Source: DATMNR01 sp963702765 (GTDB lineage: Bacteria; Chloroflexota; Ktedonobacteria; Ktedonobacterales; Ktedonobacteraceae). Taken from it: a DNA stretch of 64,000 bases. Location of the stretch: positions 62,001 to 126,000 of the forward strand of contig CAVPEB010000026.1 of the NCBI GenBank assembly GCA_963702765.1. Direction: 5' to 3'. The notes beneath the pieces are model-generated. The model did no database searches. It saw only the letters and a program-made list of their open reading frames with translations, and had not been told where the DNA came from. Of the stretch, positions 43,000-52,632 are shown one piece after another (the stretch's first letter is position 1; each line of letters begins with the position of its first letter). Position numbers and translations under genes: made by a program.

Positions 43000-44269
43000 A
43001 TGACAAGACAGACCGATCTGGAATATGCTTCTGAACTTGATGCCCACGATCCTTTAGCTCATTTTCGAGAACGCTTTGTCATCACAGACCCCGATCTTAT
43101 CTACATGGATGGAAACTCGTTGGGTCGACTTCCTCAATCCACAGTAACCCTCGCTGAAGATCTTATCAAGCATCAGTGGGGCGAGCGTTTGATAAGGAAT
43201 TGGAACGAAGGGTGGTTTACGGCGCCAGAGCGTGTCGGAGCGAAGATAGCGCGCTTGATTGGTGCAGAGCCTGACGAAGTCATAGTCGCCGATTCTACAT
43301 CAGTCAATCTGTTTAAGTTAGTTGTTGCGGCACTGCGTTTTCAGCATGGACGTTCACGCATTTTGACCGATAACCTCAACTTTCCATCGGACCTCTACAT
43401 TTTACAAGGAGCTATTGACCTGCTGGATAAACAACATCAACTTGACATACTTCACTCGACTGAAGGCATTTACGGGCCTGTAGCCTGATATACAAGATAG
43501 CCTCGATAGCCAGACTGCTCTGTTGACACTCTCACACACCGTTTACAAGAGCGGATATATCTATGATATGCCTGCTATAACTGCATTGGCTCATGCTGCT
43601 GGTGCCTTGGTGCTATGGGATCTTAGTCACTCAGTAGGATCGGTTCGCGTTGATTTGCACGCGGCTCAGGTTGATCTGGCTGTAGGTTGTACCTACAAAT
43701 ATCTGAATGGTGGGCCTGGCGCTCCTGCTTTCCTCTACATTCGGCGTGACCTGCACGATCTTTTGCGCAATCCTATTGCAGGCTGGATGGGACAGCGCGA
43801 CCTTTTTAATTTTGAACTTGAGTATCGACCCACTACAGGTTTACGCCACTTTTTGACAGGAACGTATCCTGTCATATCACTCTCGTTAATTGAATCGGGT
43901 GTTGATTTACTAATCGAGGCTGGATTGGATAATCTTCGTGCTAAATCACAGCGTCAGAGTGAATATCTAATTAACCTTTGGGAGGAATTTTTAAAACCCC
44001 GGGGCTTCACATTGAATACTCCTCGTGAAGCAGAACTCCGCGGATCCCATGTTTCTCTTGGCCACGCCGAGGGACTTCGCATTGATCAGGCGTTGATTCA
44101 CGAGATGAACGTTCTGCCAGATTTCCGTCCGCCAGATACTATTCGACTTGGTATTGCTCCCATTTATACATCTTATCGTGATATCTATACAACAGTAATG
44201 TGCATGCAAAAAGTCGTAAAAGATCATCTGTACGAAAAATATCCCAGGCAAGCACCAGTGGTCACATAA
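43000..44269 (+). CDS. kynU: Kynureninase, one frameshift
   Basis: PLP enzyme that cleaves L-kynurenine to anthranilate and alanine. Frame 43000-43488 gives 'YMDGNSLGRLPQSTVTLAED', 'WNEGWFTAPERVGAKIARLIG' and 'VADSTSVNLFKL'. Frame 43523-44269, whose reading can be followed back to 43490, gives 'LSHTVYKSGYIYDM', 'LWDLSHSVGSVRVDL', 'VGCTYKYLNGGPGAPAFLY' (PLP-binding Lys) and 'GWMGQRDLFNFELEYRP'. The span is one base over a multiple of three; removing one base in TAGCCTGATA (43481-43490) restores 'EGIYGPVADIQDS' and a normal 422-aa kynureninase. Anthranilate from this step might be a source of aromatic acids for the nearby benzoyl-CoA cluster, but no ligase gene linking them is present. Confidence 0.9.
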
Positions 44270-44495
44270 TGAGGGGTAATCAAGTGGCTTGTCCCTGAAT
44301 TGACTTCAATAGCACACATGCGTAAAAGCCTGATGAGGTTCCTCTTTCCGCATATCTTCATACACAAAATGCTCGTTTCTGGCAAACGAATTGGCATCTC
44401 AACCTGCTTCACCTTCTTGTCACCTAAACACGGCGATAACTCGTATTACAATCAGAATATGTAAGAGTTTATAAATCGGAAATGGCATCCAGTTG

Positions 44496-45806
44496 ATGTT
44501 TCTCTTTATTCAAATACCAGCATTCACTAAAACAGTGCTTATCTCGCTGATTGCTCTTCTCACTCTGCTTGGAATTATGATTCGCCCATATAAGATCAGC
44601 GAGGCCATCATAGCACTGGCAGGAGCAGGGCTTCTTCTCATACTTGGTCTACTTAGTCCTACAGTTGCCATTGCTACGTTGTTGCGAGACTGGAACACCT
44701 TTTTCTTCTTTCTTGGCATGATGAGCCTTTCAATTCTTGCTGAGGCTGCAGGACTTTTTGATTGGTTGGCTGTTCAGGCAGCACGTCTCTCTGGAAACAG
44801 TTCGCGGCGTCTCTTTTTCAATACCTTCCTCCTTGGAAGTCTCATCTCGATGCTGCTTTCAAATGATGCCACTGCCCTTATTTTGACTCCTATTGTGTAT
44901 AGCCTCGTGACACGGCTTAGGCTCCCTGTTCTTCCCTATTTGTTCGCGTGCACCTTTATTGCTGATACCGCGTCATTTCTCTTACCAGTAAGCAATCCCA
45001 TCAACATACTTGTGACCTCCCAATTTCCCCTTAGTTTACTGACTTTTCTGCATTTGCTCTTCTTGCCTTCGCTGCTTGTAATCGGCATCAATGCCGGAGT
45101 TTTCTATTTTCTCTATCGCAGGCAGTTACAAGGTCGTTTTGATATCAAGCGCTTGCCTGCACTCCAGGAAACAGTGAAGCATCAGGTATATTTTCGCTAT
45201 ACGTGTGTTATTCTGATAGTGGTGGCAGTAGCATATATCATTGCAGCGGCGATCCAATTTCCACTTTCGCTGGTTGCTCTTGGCGGAGCTATTTTCCTTT
45301 TGTTTGGAGCACTCTTCTGGAAGCAGACCTCCCTCTCAAGTACAGCCAGGCAGATTTCCTGGCCGATATTTGGATTCATTGCTGGAATGTTTCTAGTGGT
45401 ACAGGCGCTGGAATCCACCGGATTGACCGCGCAATTTGGGCAATTATTGCTTCATCTTTCTGGAGGAACTATCTTTGGGGCCGTTATGATTGGGACGTTA
45501 GGGTCGGCCCTGGGGACAAATCTCATTAATAATGTTCCAATGGCAGTGGTGATGACCTCGTCATTGCATGCAATCCAGCATGCTCCGCTTGCAATCCAAC
45601 AAGGTTTTATCGCTGCAACTATCTTTGGCTGTGATCTTGGACCAAATCTCACAACGGTGGGTTCACTGGCTACGATTCTCTGGCTGCTCATTCTTCGCCA
45701 ACGGAACATCGAGGTGTCGGGGCTGGATTATTTTAAAGTGGGTATTCTGGTCACACCATTGATGCTCATTATAGGAGCTTTGGTGATCTGGCTTCTGCTA
45801 CTATAG
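44496..45806 (+). CDS. ArsB/NhaD (ion transporter superfamily) permease
   Basis: An integral membrane protein of about 436 aa with roughly 11-12 hydrophobic helices. The core sequence 'MLLSNDATALILTPIVYSL' (about residue 125) and 'DTASFLLPVSNPINILV' (about residue 165), with the second-half counterpart 'NLINNVPMAVVMTSSL' and 'FGCDLGPNLTTVGSLATILW', form the two inverted hairpins of ArsB/NhaD/CitM-type carriers. ArsB exports arsenite or antimonite; NhaD exchanges Na+/H+. No arsR or arsC is next to it, so arsenite is not assured. It is followed after 10 bases by a universal stress protein gene, clearly an operon. The ATG at 44496 is chosen over TTG 44493; the ribosome site is weak. Confidence 0.85.
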   Translation: MFLFIQIPAFTKTVLISLIALLTLLGIMIRPYKISEAIIALAGAGLLLILGLLSPTVAIATLLRDWNTFFFFLGMMSLSILAEAAGLFDWLAVQAARLSGNSSRRLFFNTFLLGSLISMLLSNDATALILTPIVYSLVTRLRLPVLPYLFACTFIADTASFLLPVSNPINILVTSQFPLSLLTFLHLLFLPSLLVIGINAGVFYFLYRRQLQGRFDIKRLPALQETVKHQVYFRYTCVILIVVAVAYIIAAAIQFPLSLVALGGAIFLLFGALFWKQTSLSSTARQISWPIFGFIAGMFLVVQALESTGLTAQFGQLLLHLSGGTIFGAVMIGTLGSALGTNLINNVPMAVVMTSSLHAIQHAPLAIQQGFIAATIFGCDLGPNLTTVGSLATILWLLILRQRNIEVSGLDYFKVGILVTPLMLIIGALVIWLLLL

Positions 45807-45816
45807 GAGGGAGTTT

Positions 45817-46281
45817 ATGCGCGTTCTTTGCTGTCTGGATGGCACAAATATCGAATATATTAGAAAATCGCTCTCAACGTTGCTAATTGCCGATGAGCGC
45901 ACCATTGGACTGCTCTATGTCACTGACTCGGGTCCTCATCACGAAATTGAGCGCAAACGTGAATGGCTACTGCGCCCACGCCATCCGAGTGGACCATTGC
46001 AGGAAAAAATTCAGCATGCAGAGGCGGGTGCCGCTCAAGATATTTTGCAAGAAGGCTTACGTTACCTGCCCCAGGCTGAATCGCTTTCGCGAGAAGGAAG
46101 ACCAGAACAAGAAATCATTCAATGCGCATCTGAGTGGCAGGCCGACTTGATCGTGATCTGTCCACGTTCTCCAGCATTTGGAGGACCTGCTATTGGGCCA
46201 AAGTCTGTGGGGCATGTGGCTCGTTTTGTCCTGGATCACGCTCCTTGCCCCGTACTCCTTCTCCGTCAGTATGTGCATTAG
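45817..46281 (+). CDS. Universal stress protein (UspA family)
   Basis: A 154-aa single-domain Usp. The N-terminal strand is 'MRVLCCLDGT' in place of the usual 'ILVAVDGS', and the C-terminal nucleotide-binding region reads 'ADLIVICPRS' then 'GPKSVGHVARFVLDHAPCPVLLLR', matching the GxSVxxxVxxxAPCPVLVV pattern with the glycine-rich loop slightly changed. Usp domains paired with cation carriers often regulate them in response to ATP or stress. Its start is 10 bases after the ArsB/NhaD-like gene with AGGAGGG between, so the pair is cotranscribed and probably works together. Confidence 0.85.
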   Translation: MRVLCCLDGTNIEYIRKSLSTLLIADERTIGLLYVTDSGPHHEIERKREWLLRPRHPSGPLQEKIQHAEAGAAQDILQEGLRYLPQAESLSREGRPEQEIIQCASEWQADLIVICPRSPAFGGPAIGPKSVGHVARFVLDHAPCPVLLLRQYVH

Positions 46282-46388
46282 CTGTTGGATCCTTAGCGTC
46301 CTCATGTATAATATGACAAAAGCATACACATTCTATTCATTCACCTCAGACATTGCTTTAACCACCTACATACAAAAGGAACTAACTT

Positions 46389-47225
46389 ATGCATAAAGCA
46401 AAGCAACTACGTACTGGTTTTGTTGAGACAAATGGAACAATACTTTACTATGAGATTATGGGAGAAGGCCATCCATTTGTACTTCTGCATGGAGGTTACA
46501 TGGATATGCGTATGTGGGATGATCAGTTTGCCATATTTTCACAAAACTACCACGTCATACGTTACGACATCAGAGGTTTTGGCAAATCAGCACTGCCCCA
46601 AGTGCCGTATGCCGATTGGCAGGATCTCTTCAATCTCTTGAAGTTTCTTGATGTGGAAAAGGCCTATCTCCTCGGTTTGTCTTTAGGAGGAGTAATTGCT
46701 CTTGATTTCACTCTTATGTATCCAGAAATGGTTGATGCCCTCATTCTCGTTGGTTCACCTGTCTCCGGTTATCCTGTCGAATTGATGTTTACCCAAGAAC
46801 AATTAGAGCAACAGATTAAACGCTGGCAACCTTTCGAGCAAGCCAGATATGAGAGAGATATCCCTCGTATGGTAAATCTGCTGATGGACGATGAAACCTT
46901 AGTTCCTTCTTCAAAGTATCCTTCTGCCAGACAGCGAGTGCGAGATAACCTTTCAGAATACTCATTTGCCTGGGTTCTTGATCCTGCACCAAAGCAAGAA
47001 CTTGTTCCTCCAGCATTTGAAAGACTGAACGAGATTCATGTTCCAACTCTCATTATTGTAGGGTCTGAAGATCACTTCCAACTTCATAAAAGTGCAGATA
47101 AGCTCGAACAAGATATCGTTGGAGCCAGGAGGGTCATTATATCAGAGACACATCACATGCCGAATATGGAAAAGCCAGAAGAATTTAATAGCATCGTGCA
47201 TGATTTCCTGAAATCGCTGAAGTGA
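46389..47225 (+). CDS. Alpha/beta hydrolase
   Basis: A 278-aa alpha/beta hydrolase. The oxyanion region 'FVLLHGGYMD' is near residue 31, 'YDIRGFGKSALPQ' near 60, the nucleophile elbow 'LLGLSLGGVIALDF' has Ser in GLSLGG near 98, and the acid/base residues are likely Asp in 'IIVGSEDHFQL' and His in 'ISETHHMPNMEKP'. This resembles 3-oxoadipate enol-lactonase-like hydrolases, but the family is too broad to name a substrate. A single-gene unit with AAAGGA before its start. Confidence 0.85.
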   Translation: MHKAKQLRTGFVETNGTILYYEIMGEGHPFVLLHGGYMDMRMWDDQFAIFSQNYHVIRYDIRGFGKSALPQVPYADWQDLFNLLKFLDVEKAYLLGLSLGGVIALDFTLMYPEMVDALILVGSPVSGYPVELMFTQEQLEQQIKRWQPFEQARYERDIPRMVNLLMDDETLVPSSKYPSARQRVRDNLSEYSFAWVLDPAPKQELVPPAFERLNEIHVPTLIIVGSEDHFQLHKSADKLEQDIVGARRVIISETHHMPNMEKPEEFNSIVHDFLKSLK

Positions 47226-47306
47226 GAAGGCCTAAATGGGTAGTACTATATAACCTCAATCATAATCCTTCCTGCTAAACGGAGCTTCAGAAGGAGGTAA
47301 GAATGG

Positions 47307-47645
47307 ATGAAAGAAAATACGCTCGACCATCTCAGAGCAATATGTCTTGACTATCCAGAAGCTAGCGAGCAAGGAGGTGTGGGTGCCCCATCATTTAAAG
47401 TGCGAGACAAGATCTTTGCTATGCAGCACCGCGTCGATGATCGTCCTTCAGTGTGGTGCAAAGCCTCACCAGGCGTACAGGACATACTTGTAAGCTCTAA
47501 CCCTGAGAGGTTCTTTGTACCACCATATGTTGGTCATCATGGCTGGGTTGGTATATGGCTTGATCTTGAGATTGATTGGGACGAAGTCGCCGACCTGGTG
47601 GGAGAAAGCTATCGTATGACAGCTCCAAAACGTCTACGAGCGTAG
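47307..47645 (+). CDS. MmcQ/YjbR-family protein
   Basis: A 112-aa protein of the MmcQ/YjbR fold (double-wing, phosphorylated-peptide or DNA-binding-like; function poorly known). Family features are 'CLDYPEASEQGGVGAPSFKVRDKIFAM' in outline, 'VWCKASPGVQDILVSSNPERFFVPPYVGHHGWVGIWL' split around the central strand, and the ending 'SYRMTAPKRLRA'. AAGGAGG lies 12 bases upstream; an out-of-frame ATG at 47303 is nearer but gives no protein. The gene is complete, and its stop abuts a broken metallophosphoesterase fragment. Confidence 0.85.
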   Translation: MKENTLDHLRAICLDYPEASEQGGVGAPSFKVRDKIFAMQHRVDDRPSVWCKASPGVQDILVSSNPERFFVPPYVGHHGWVGIWLDLEIDWDEVADLVGESYRMTAPKRLRA

Positions 47646-47932
47646 CCGAGCTTGTGATTGTTGGGCATACCCATGTACCGTTAGATCGCACAATCGATCA
47701 GGTGCGGTTGGTCAATCTTGGAAGTGTAAGTAACCCCATGAGATCTCGCCTTGAGGCCAGTTACGCTCTTCTCGAAGCTGACTTGGCTGCTTATGAAGTG
47801 CAAATGCGCTATGTCGATTATGATCGGCAAGAAGTTATAAACGAACTGCAGCGTGTCAAGCATCCAACAGTAGATTTTCTCACGAAAATGATATATGGCG
47901 AGTTGCTACCGCCATGGGCTTCGCGGCAATGA
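47642..47932 (+). pseudogene. 3' fragment of a YfcE-type metallophosphoesterase
   Basis: The frame carries 'VAELVIVGHTHVPLDRTIDQVRLVNLGSVSNP' (read in parts), the GHTH metal-binding motif and following GSVSNP of calcineurin-like phosphoesterases, and runs to a stop at 47930-47932. The N-terminal half with the GDxHG and GDxxD metal ligands is missing: sequence upstream is the intact MmcQ/YjbR gene in another frame. The junction lies within a few bases of the MmcQ stop, so this is a deletion remnant with no start of its own. Confidence 0.75.
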
Positions 47933-48141
47933 ATGATCAGTGGCATGTTCAAGAACATCGTCACGTTTAGCACATAAAAACAATTCCCCTGAAAACAAAA
48001 TTCATAACCTAGAGCATTAGCTTAGCGTATATATATGTGATACATGGTGATATCAAATGATGTGATTTGCACCCATATATAATTGTTCACAAGAATATCG
48101 ACACAATACAAATAGTTTCTTGAAAGAAGGAGAAGATTCCC

Positions 48142-48453
48142 ATGATGATGGGATTTGGACACGGCCTCGGTTTACTACTGCCTTTTCTGCTTCTAGGCCG
48201 GATTTTCATGTTAGTTTTAGTAGGACTACTGATCTGGGGATTGATACGCATGTTCAGCACGAGAGGTAGGCATTACCATATGCCTCCGAGATATAATCCG
48301 GTACCCCCAACGTTTACCCCTGGGATGCCGCCAGCTCAGCCATCGGCAATGGAGATACTGCACCAGCGTTATGCGCGAGGTGAAATTGATGCGGCTACGT
48401 TCGAGAACATGCGCGAGCGACTAGAAAACACGGGTAGCCCTGGCCCTCAATAG
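48142..48453 (+). CDS. Small membrane protein with SHOCT domain
   Basis: A 103-aa protein with a Gly-rich N-terminus, one or two hydrophobic helices (about residues 8-36), a Pro-rich linker ('PPRYNPVPPTFTPGMPP') and a C-terminal SHOCT motif ('AMEILHQRYARGEIDAATFENMRERL'). SHOCT is a short helical oligomerisation module usually at the end of membrane or secreted proteins; its function is unclear. GAAGGAGAAG precedes ATG 48142. It is a single gene. Confidence 0.85.
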   Translation: MMMGFGHGLGLLLPFLLLGRIFMLVLVGLLIWGLIRMFSTRGRHYHMPPRYNPVPPTFTPGMPPAQPSAMEILHQRYARGEIDAATFENMRERLENTGSPGPQ

Positions 48454-48598
48454 TATTCATAAGTGTTCGTGTATACTTGTTTCATGACAATTCGACTCGC
48501 CGCTTCAGACGGCGAGTCGCTTGACACTTTGAAGAATGTTGGTATCTCTGAGAGAATGAGTACCAGTGATCCAGAGAGAAGAAACAAGGAGAGCAACT

Positions 48599-49996
48599 AT
48601 GAGTACCATTCATCCCGGAGATACACCACGATATAACAACCATTTGCCCGTTCCAAAACTACCCCCCATTCAACTTGTATCTGGATCTCAGGCACTTGCA
48701 ACTTCTGCGACACTTTCTGTGAATGAAGCCGTCGCGAAACGACGAGCAGCAGGTCGGGAGACCATTCATCTTGGTTTTGGAGAAGCTTCTTTTCCTTTAC
48801 ATCCTCTGTTGGCCACAGCTTTGGCTGAAGCGGCAAAAAGCACTGCCTACGCACCTGTACTCGGCATTCCAAAGCTACGAAAGGCTATTGCGGATTACCT
48901 GGCACGTAAAAGAGGGTTAGCGTTTTCTTCTGATCAGGTAATTGTTGCTCCGGGAAGTAAACCATTGCTCTATGCGCTTCTTCAGGTACTGGAAGGAGAT
49001 TTGCTCTTGCCTGTACCCTCATGGGTTAGCTATGCCCCCCAGGCTCGACTGGCAGGTCGAAAAGTAATCGGAATAGAGACCGATTCAGCCGATTGCCATA
49101 GTATTACCCCACATGCTTTATCTCAAGCAATGAATAATGCCCGTAGCGATGGTGCTAACCCGCGTATTTTGATCGTAAATTCACCAAACAATCCCACTGG
49201 TAGCATGTTTGCGCGTGCTGATGTGGAAGCCATTGCGCTTTGGGCTCGTGAAGAAGGTATAACACTCATTAGCGACGAAATTTATGCCGAGCTTACGCAT
49301 GGGTGGCGTGAACATCTCTCACCTGCCTCTTTTTATCCTGAAGGCTGCATTGTGACTGGTGGGCTCTCTAAAGCTTTCTCGGCAGGAGGGTGGAGACTTG
49401 GTTACGCGGCTCTTCCTCCAACCTCTGCGGGTTCAATGGCGATGGTTGCACTACGTAGCCTGGCAAGCGAAATATGGTCATCAACTACCACACCTGTTCA
49501 GGAAGCGGCATTCGTTGCTTACTCACCTGATAAATCAATAGAGCAATACGTGCATCAGTCGGCACTTGTCCATGGTTATCTAGCTGATCGCCTTTACACG
49601 TCGCTTGCCGATCTTGATGTCCCATGTCCGCTTCCAGCAGGTGGATTCTACCTCTATCCTGATTTCTCACCCTGGCGTTCTACGCTCGCCTCAATGGGTA
49701 TCAAAACAGGTTCCGAACTGATGCATTATTTGTTGGAAGAATGGGATATCGCAACCTTGCCTGGTTCTGCGTTTGGTGAGCCACCAGAGTCTCTTCGACT
49801 TCGCTTATCTACCAGTCTACTATGTCTGCCAGTGCATATGAGTTCGCCATCGGAACGTGAAACTGCACTATGGGAGATGCTTTTAAAGGCTGAAGCATTA
49901 CATCTCAAGAACGATGCTACCCAGTCAATGCCAGCACTTGAGCGTGCTCAAGCACGGTTGACGGATGTAATCCAACACCTTAATCGGAAAATATAA
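48599..49996 (+). CDS. Class I/II pyridoxal-phosphate aminotransferase
   Basis: A 465-aa fold-type I aminotransferase of the aspartate aminotransferase superfamily. 'IHLGFGEASFPLHPLL' opens the fold, 'VAPGSKPLLYALLQVL' forms the phosphate-binding start, 'ILIVNSPNNPTGSMF' contains the Asn for PLP, 'LISDEIYAEL' the Asp/Tyr pair, 'VTGGLSKAFSAGGWRLGY' the catalytic Lys and Arg, and 'LRLRLSTSL' the substrate-carboxylate Arg. The amino donor is not predictable. ATG 48599 with AAGGAGAG upstream is chosen over the longer frame from 48566. It ends 44 bases before the HTH-FHA-ABC gene in the same direction. Confidence 0.9.
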   Translation: MSTIHPGDTPRYNNHLPVPKLPPIQLVSGSQALATSATLSVNEAVAKRRAAGRETIHLGFGEASFPLHPLLATALAEAAKSTAYAPVLGIPKLRKAIADYLARKRGLAFSSDQVIVAPGSKPLLYALLQVLEGDLLLPVPSWVSYAPQARLAGRKVIGIETDSADCHSITPHALSQAMNNARSDGANPRILIVNSPNNPTGSMFARADVEAIALWAREEGITLISDEIYAELTHGWREHLSPASFYPEGCIVTGGLSKAFSAGGWRLGYAALPPTSAGSMAMVALRSLASEIWSSTTTPVQEAAFVAYSPDKSIEQYVHQSALVHGYLADRLYTSLADLDVPCPLPAGGFYLYPDFSPWRSTLASMGIKTGSELMHYLLEEWDIATLPGSAFGEPPESLRLRLSTSLLCLPVHMSSPSERETALWEMLLKAEALHLKNDATQSMPALERAQARLTDVIQHLNRKI

Positions 49997-50040
49997 CTAG
50001 ACTGTGTCACCTTTATAGAGGTATTGCACGTGCTACTACT

Positions 50041-52596
50041 ATGAAACAGTATACCGTGCAAGAAGCAGCTATGGCCCTCGGCGTAGGTACCCAGACTCTG
50101 AATAATTGGCTCTCACGTGATGGAGGGAATCAATCCTATATCGACCTTCATAATCCACAGCAATATGTGCTTAATCAAGCTCAGGTGGAGCAACTTGCAC
50201 GTGAGCATAATGTATCGCTTCTTGTGCCTCAAGCTTACAATAATGGAGTAGTGCAAGCAGGTATGTCTTCAACTCTTCCTCCCGCTGGAAACAACCAGGT
50301 ACCACAAAACAACTTACCCGTTGCTCCAGTCATGCCTCAAGGTAATGGTAGGAGAAACCCTGAAGATATATCTACTGCAGTTCCTCCGCCTGTACCAAAC
50401 GCAATAGCGCCAACAAACGTGCCCGATCTTAAGCCGATCCCTTTAGAATCACCCAGTATTTGTATCGGGCGCGCTGGCAATAATACAATCGTATTAAATC
50501 ACCCACAGGTATCGAACTATCATGCTCGTCTGGAACGTGGATCAAGTGGTGGCTATCGTATGCTCGATTTAGGGAGCACAAACCATGTCTATGTCAACTC
50601 TCGACTTGTCAGAGCCAGGGAACTCAATCCTGGAGATACCATCCGAATTGGCCCATTTGCATTTACATATACGGGCAATCAACTCATCCAACAGGACAAC
50701 AGTTTTAGCATTCGTGTCGATGCCCTTCACCTTAAGAGTACTGGAAAAAGATTTACTACCCTTTTGCATGATATATCAATTGACATACCACCACGTACAC
50801 TTGTAGCTCTGGTTGGCAGTTCCGGCGTAGGCAAAACTACCCTGTTGAATGCTTTGAGTGGCCTGAGTCCTGCTCAGAAGGGTGAGGTTCTCTATAATGG
50901 ACAGGACTATTATGACAATCTTGATGTCTATAGTACGCAACTTGGCTATGTGCCCCAGGATGACATCGTCCACAAAGACCTATCTGTCCAGCAAGCTCTT
51001 TACTACACAGCCAGGATGCGGCTGCCAGGGGATTTTTCACACTCACAGATTAAAGAACGCGTTAACGAGGTGCTTGATGAGGTAGAGATGCGATCCAGGC
51101 GCAGGCACCTGGTCAGGAGCCTTTCGGGTGGTGAACGCAAGCGAGTTTCTATCGCTCTGGAACTGCTGGCTAATCCTAGCATTTTCTTCCTTGACGAACC
51201 TACGGCAGGTCTTGATCCGGGGTTGGAGCGGAAGATGGTACAACTTCTTCGTAAATTGGCGGATAAGGGGCAAACCATAGTGCTGGTTACGCATGCGACA
51301 AATAATGTCCATTTCTGTGATTATGTTTGTTATATTGCCCGAGGTGGTCGACTGGCATTCTATGGTCCACCTGCAGAAGCGCAGGCCTATTTCGGCACAA
51401 ACGATTATGCCGAAATCTATAATTCACTTGAGCCGACAGATGACAATAAGAATATCCCAAAGCAGGCAGAAGAGAACTTTAAACGCTCTCCTTATTATGA
51501 GCGCTTCGTACGGGAACCACTTAATCGCGAACTAGCGGAATACGAAAACGCGCCACCTCCTCCACCTGTAATCAAACTAGCAAAGCGTGGTCGTCCTTTC
51601 AAACAATTTTCACTACTCTCCAGGCGATATCTGCATCTACTCTTCAATGATGTAGGTAACCTGATGATATTGTTACTACAGGCGCCTATCATTGGACTTA
51701 TTCTCTTCTATCTGGCTAGCGCTGGCACGTTTGCTTCGACAAGTGTTACTACGTGTCCCATACGATCCAATCCAGTAGCCAATACAGGGCAGATTGTTTC
51801 ATATGATTGCCAGCATGTCGTCGACTTGCTCAAAACACCGCAAGGACAAAGTTATGTACAGCAACATGGCCAGACACCGCAACAAGTATTGGAGAGTGCA
51901 ATAGCACCTAATTCTGGTGCAGACGCTCAAACATTGCTATTTATTATGGCTTTTGCTGGTGTGATGTTTGGTTGCCTGAACGGCGTGCGTTCAATTGTCA
52001 GAGAGGCTCCGATTTATCGCAGGGAACGCATGGTGAACCTGGGAATTGCGCCATATATGTTCTCAAAAATCGTTGTTCTGGGCGTTTTCTGCTTATTACA
52101 AAGTGCAATCCTGGTCTATCTAGTAAACCTCAAGGCTCCATTTCACCAGGGAATTTTCTTACCTGTTCTGGTAGAAGTCTATATCACTATTGCACTCACA
52201 ACTTTTTCTGGTTTAATGCTTGGGCTGGCTATCTCGGCTATCGCTCCCAACAGCGACCGTGCTATGAGCTTTATACCACTTGTATTATTACCTGAAGTGA
52301 TCTTCTCTGGTATTATTTTCAATCTCAATACACCAATCTTACAAGCATTAGGGGCATTATTTGCTGCCCGTTGGGCGATGGCTGGCCTGGGTTCATCACT
52401 AGGTCTACATGGTGATAAGCTGGGTGTAGATAATTTCTCCTATCAGAGCACGCACTTTGTTTCGTTAGATCCTGCTACTGCCGTTCCCGGAGCGAGTTTG
52501 CACCTCTTGCTAGTTTGGGGAGCACTCCTGGCTATTATCGTTGTCCTTGGTTTTGTCATTGCGTTCTTCCTCAAACGCAAAGATGTGCATGTATAA
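50041..52596 (+). CDS. ABCG-type transporter fused to N-terminal MerR-like HTH and FHA domains
   Basis: An 851-aa protein with four parts. Residues 1-60 look like an excisionase/MerR-type winged helix ('YTVQEAAMALGVGTQTLNNWL...'). A Pro/Gln/Asn-rich linker spans about 61-133. An FHA domain (about 135-215) has 'IGRAGNNTIVLNHPQVSNYHARL', with the GR..N and SxxHA phosphothreonine-binding pattern. The ABC ATPase has Walker A 'GSSGVGKTT' (about 259), signature 'LSGGERKR' (about 361) and Walker B 'IFFLDEPTAG' (about 381). Six membrane helices from about 539 form the ABC2/ABCG permease. FHA-ABCG half-transporters are known and are thought to be controlled by Ser/Thr kinases, such as the one at 26 kb. 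The HTH at the front is unusual in a membrane transporter. Substrate unknown. Confidence 0.9.
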   Translation: MKQYTVQEAAMALGVGTQTLNNWLSRDGGNQSYIDLHNPQQYVLNQAQVEQLAREHNVSLLVPQAYNNGVVQAGMSSTLPPAGNNQVPQNNLPVAPVMPQGNGRRNPEDISTAVPPPVPNAIAPTNVPDLKPIPLESPSICIGRAGNNTIVLNHPQVSNYHARLERGSSGGYRMLDLGSTNHVYVNSRLVRARELNPGDTIRIGPFAFTYTGNQLIQQDNSFSIRVDALHLKSTGKRFTTLLHDISIDIPPRTLVALVGSSGVGKTTLLNALSGLSPAQKGEVLYNGQDYYDNLDVYSTQLGYVPQDDIVHKDLSVQQALYYTARMRLPGDFSHSQIKERVNEVLDEVEMRSRRRHLVRSLSGGERKRVSIALELLANPSIFFLDEPTAGLDPGLERKMVQLLRKLADKGQTIVLVTHATNNVHFCDYVCYIARGGRLAFYGPPAEAQAYFGTNDYAEIYNSLEPTDDNKNIPKQAEENFKRSPYYERFVREPLNRELAEYENAPPPPPVIKLAKRGRPFKQFSLLSRRYLHLLFNDVGNLMILLLQAPIIGLILFYLASAGTFASTSVTTCPIRSNPVANTGQIVSYDCQHVVDLLKTPQGQSYVQQHGQTPQQVLESAIAPNSGADAQTLLFIMAFAGVMFGCLNGVRSIVREAPIYRRERMVNLGIAPYMFSKIVVLGVFCLLQSAILVYLVNLKAPFHQGIFLPVLVEVYITIALTTFSGLMLGLAISAIAPNSDRAMSFIPLVLLPEVIFSGIIFNLNTPILQALGALFAARWAMAGLGSSLGLHGDKLGVDNFSYQSTHFVSLDPATAVPGASLHLLLVWGALLAIIVVLGFVIAFFLKRKDVHV

Positions 52597-52632
52597 CTGA
52601 ACTAATCGTTAGATAAGTCTATCCTAAGCGCA

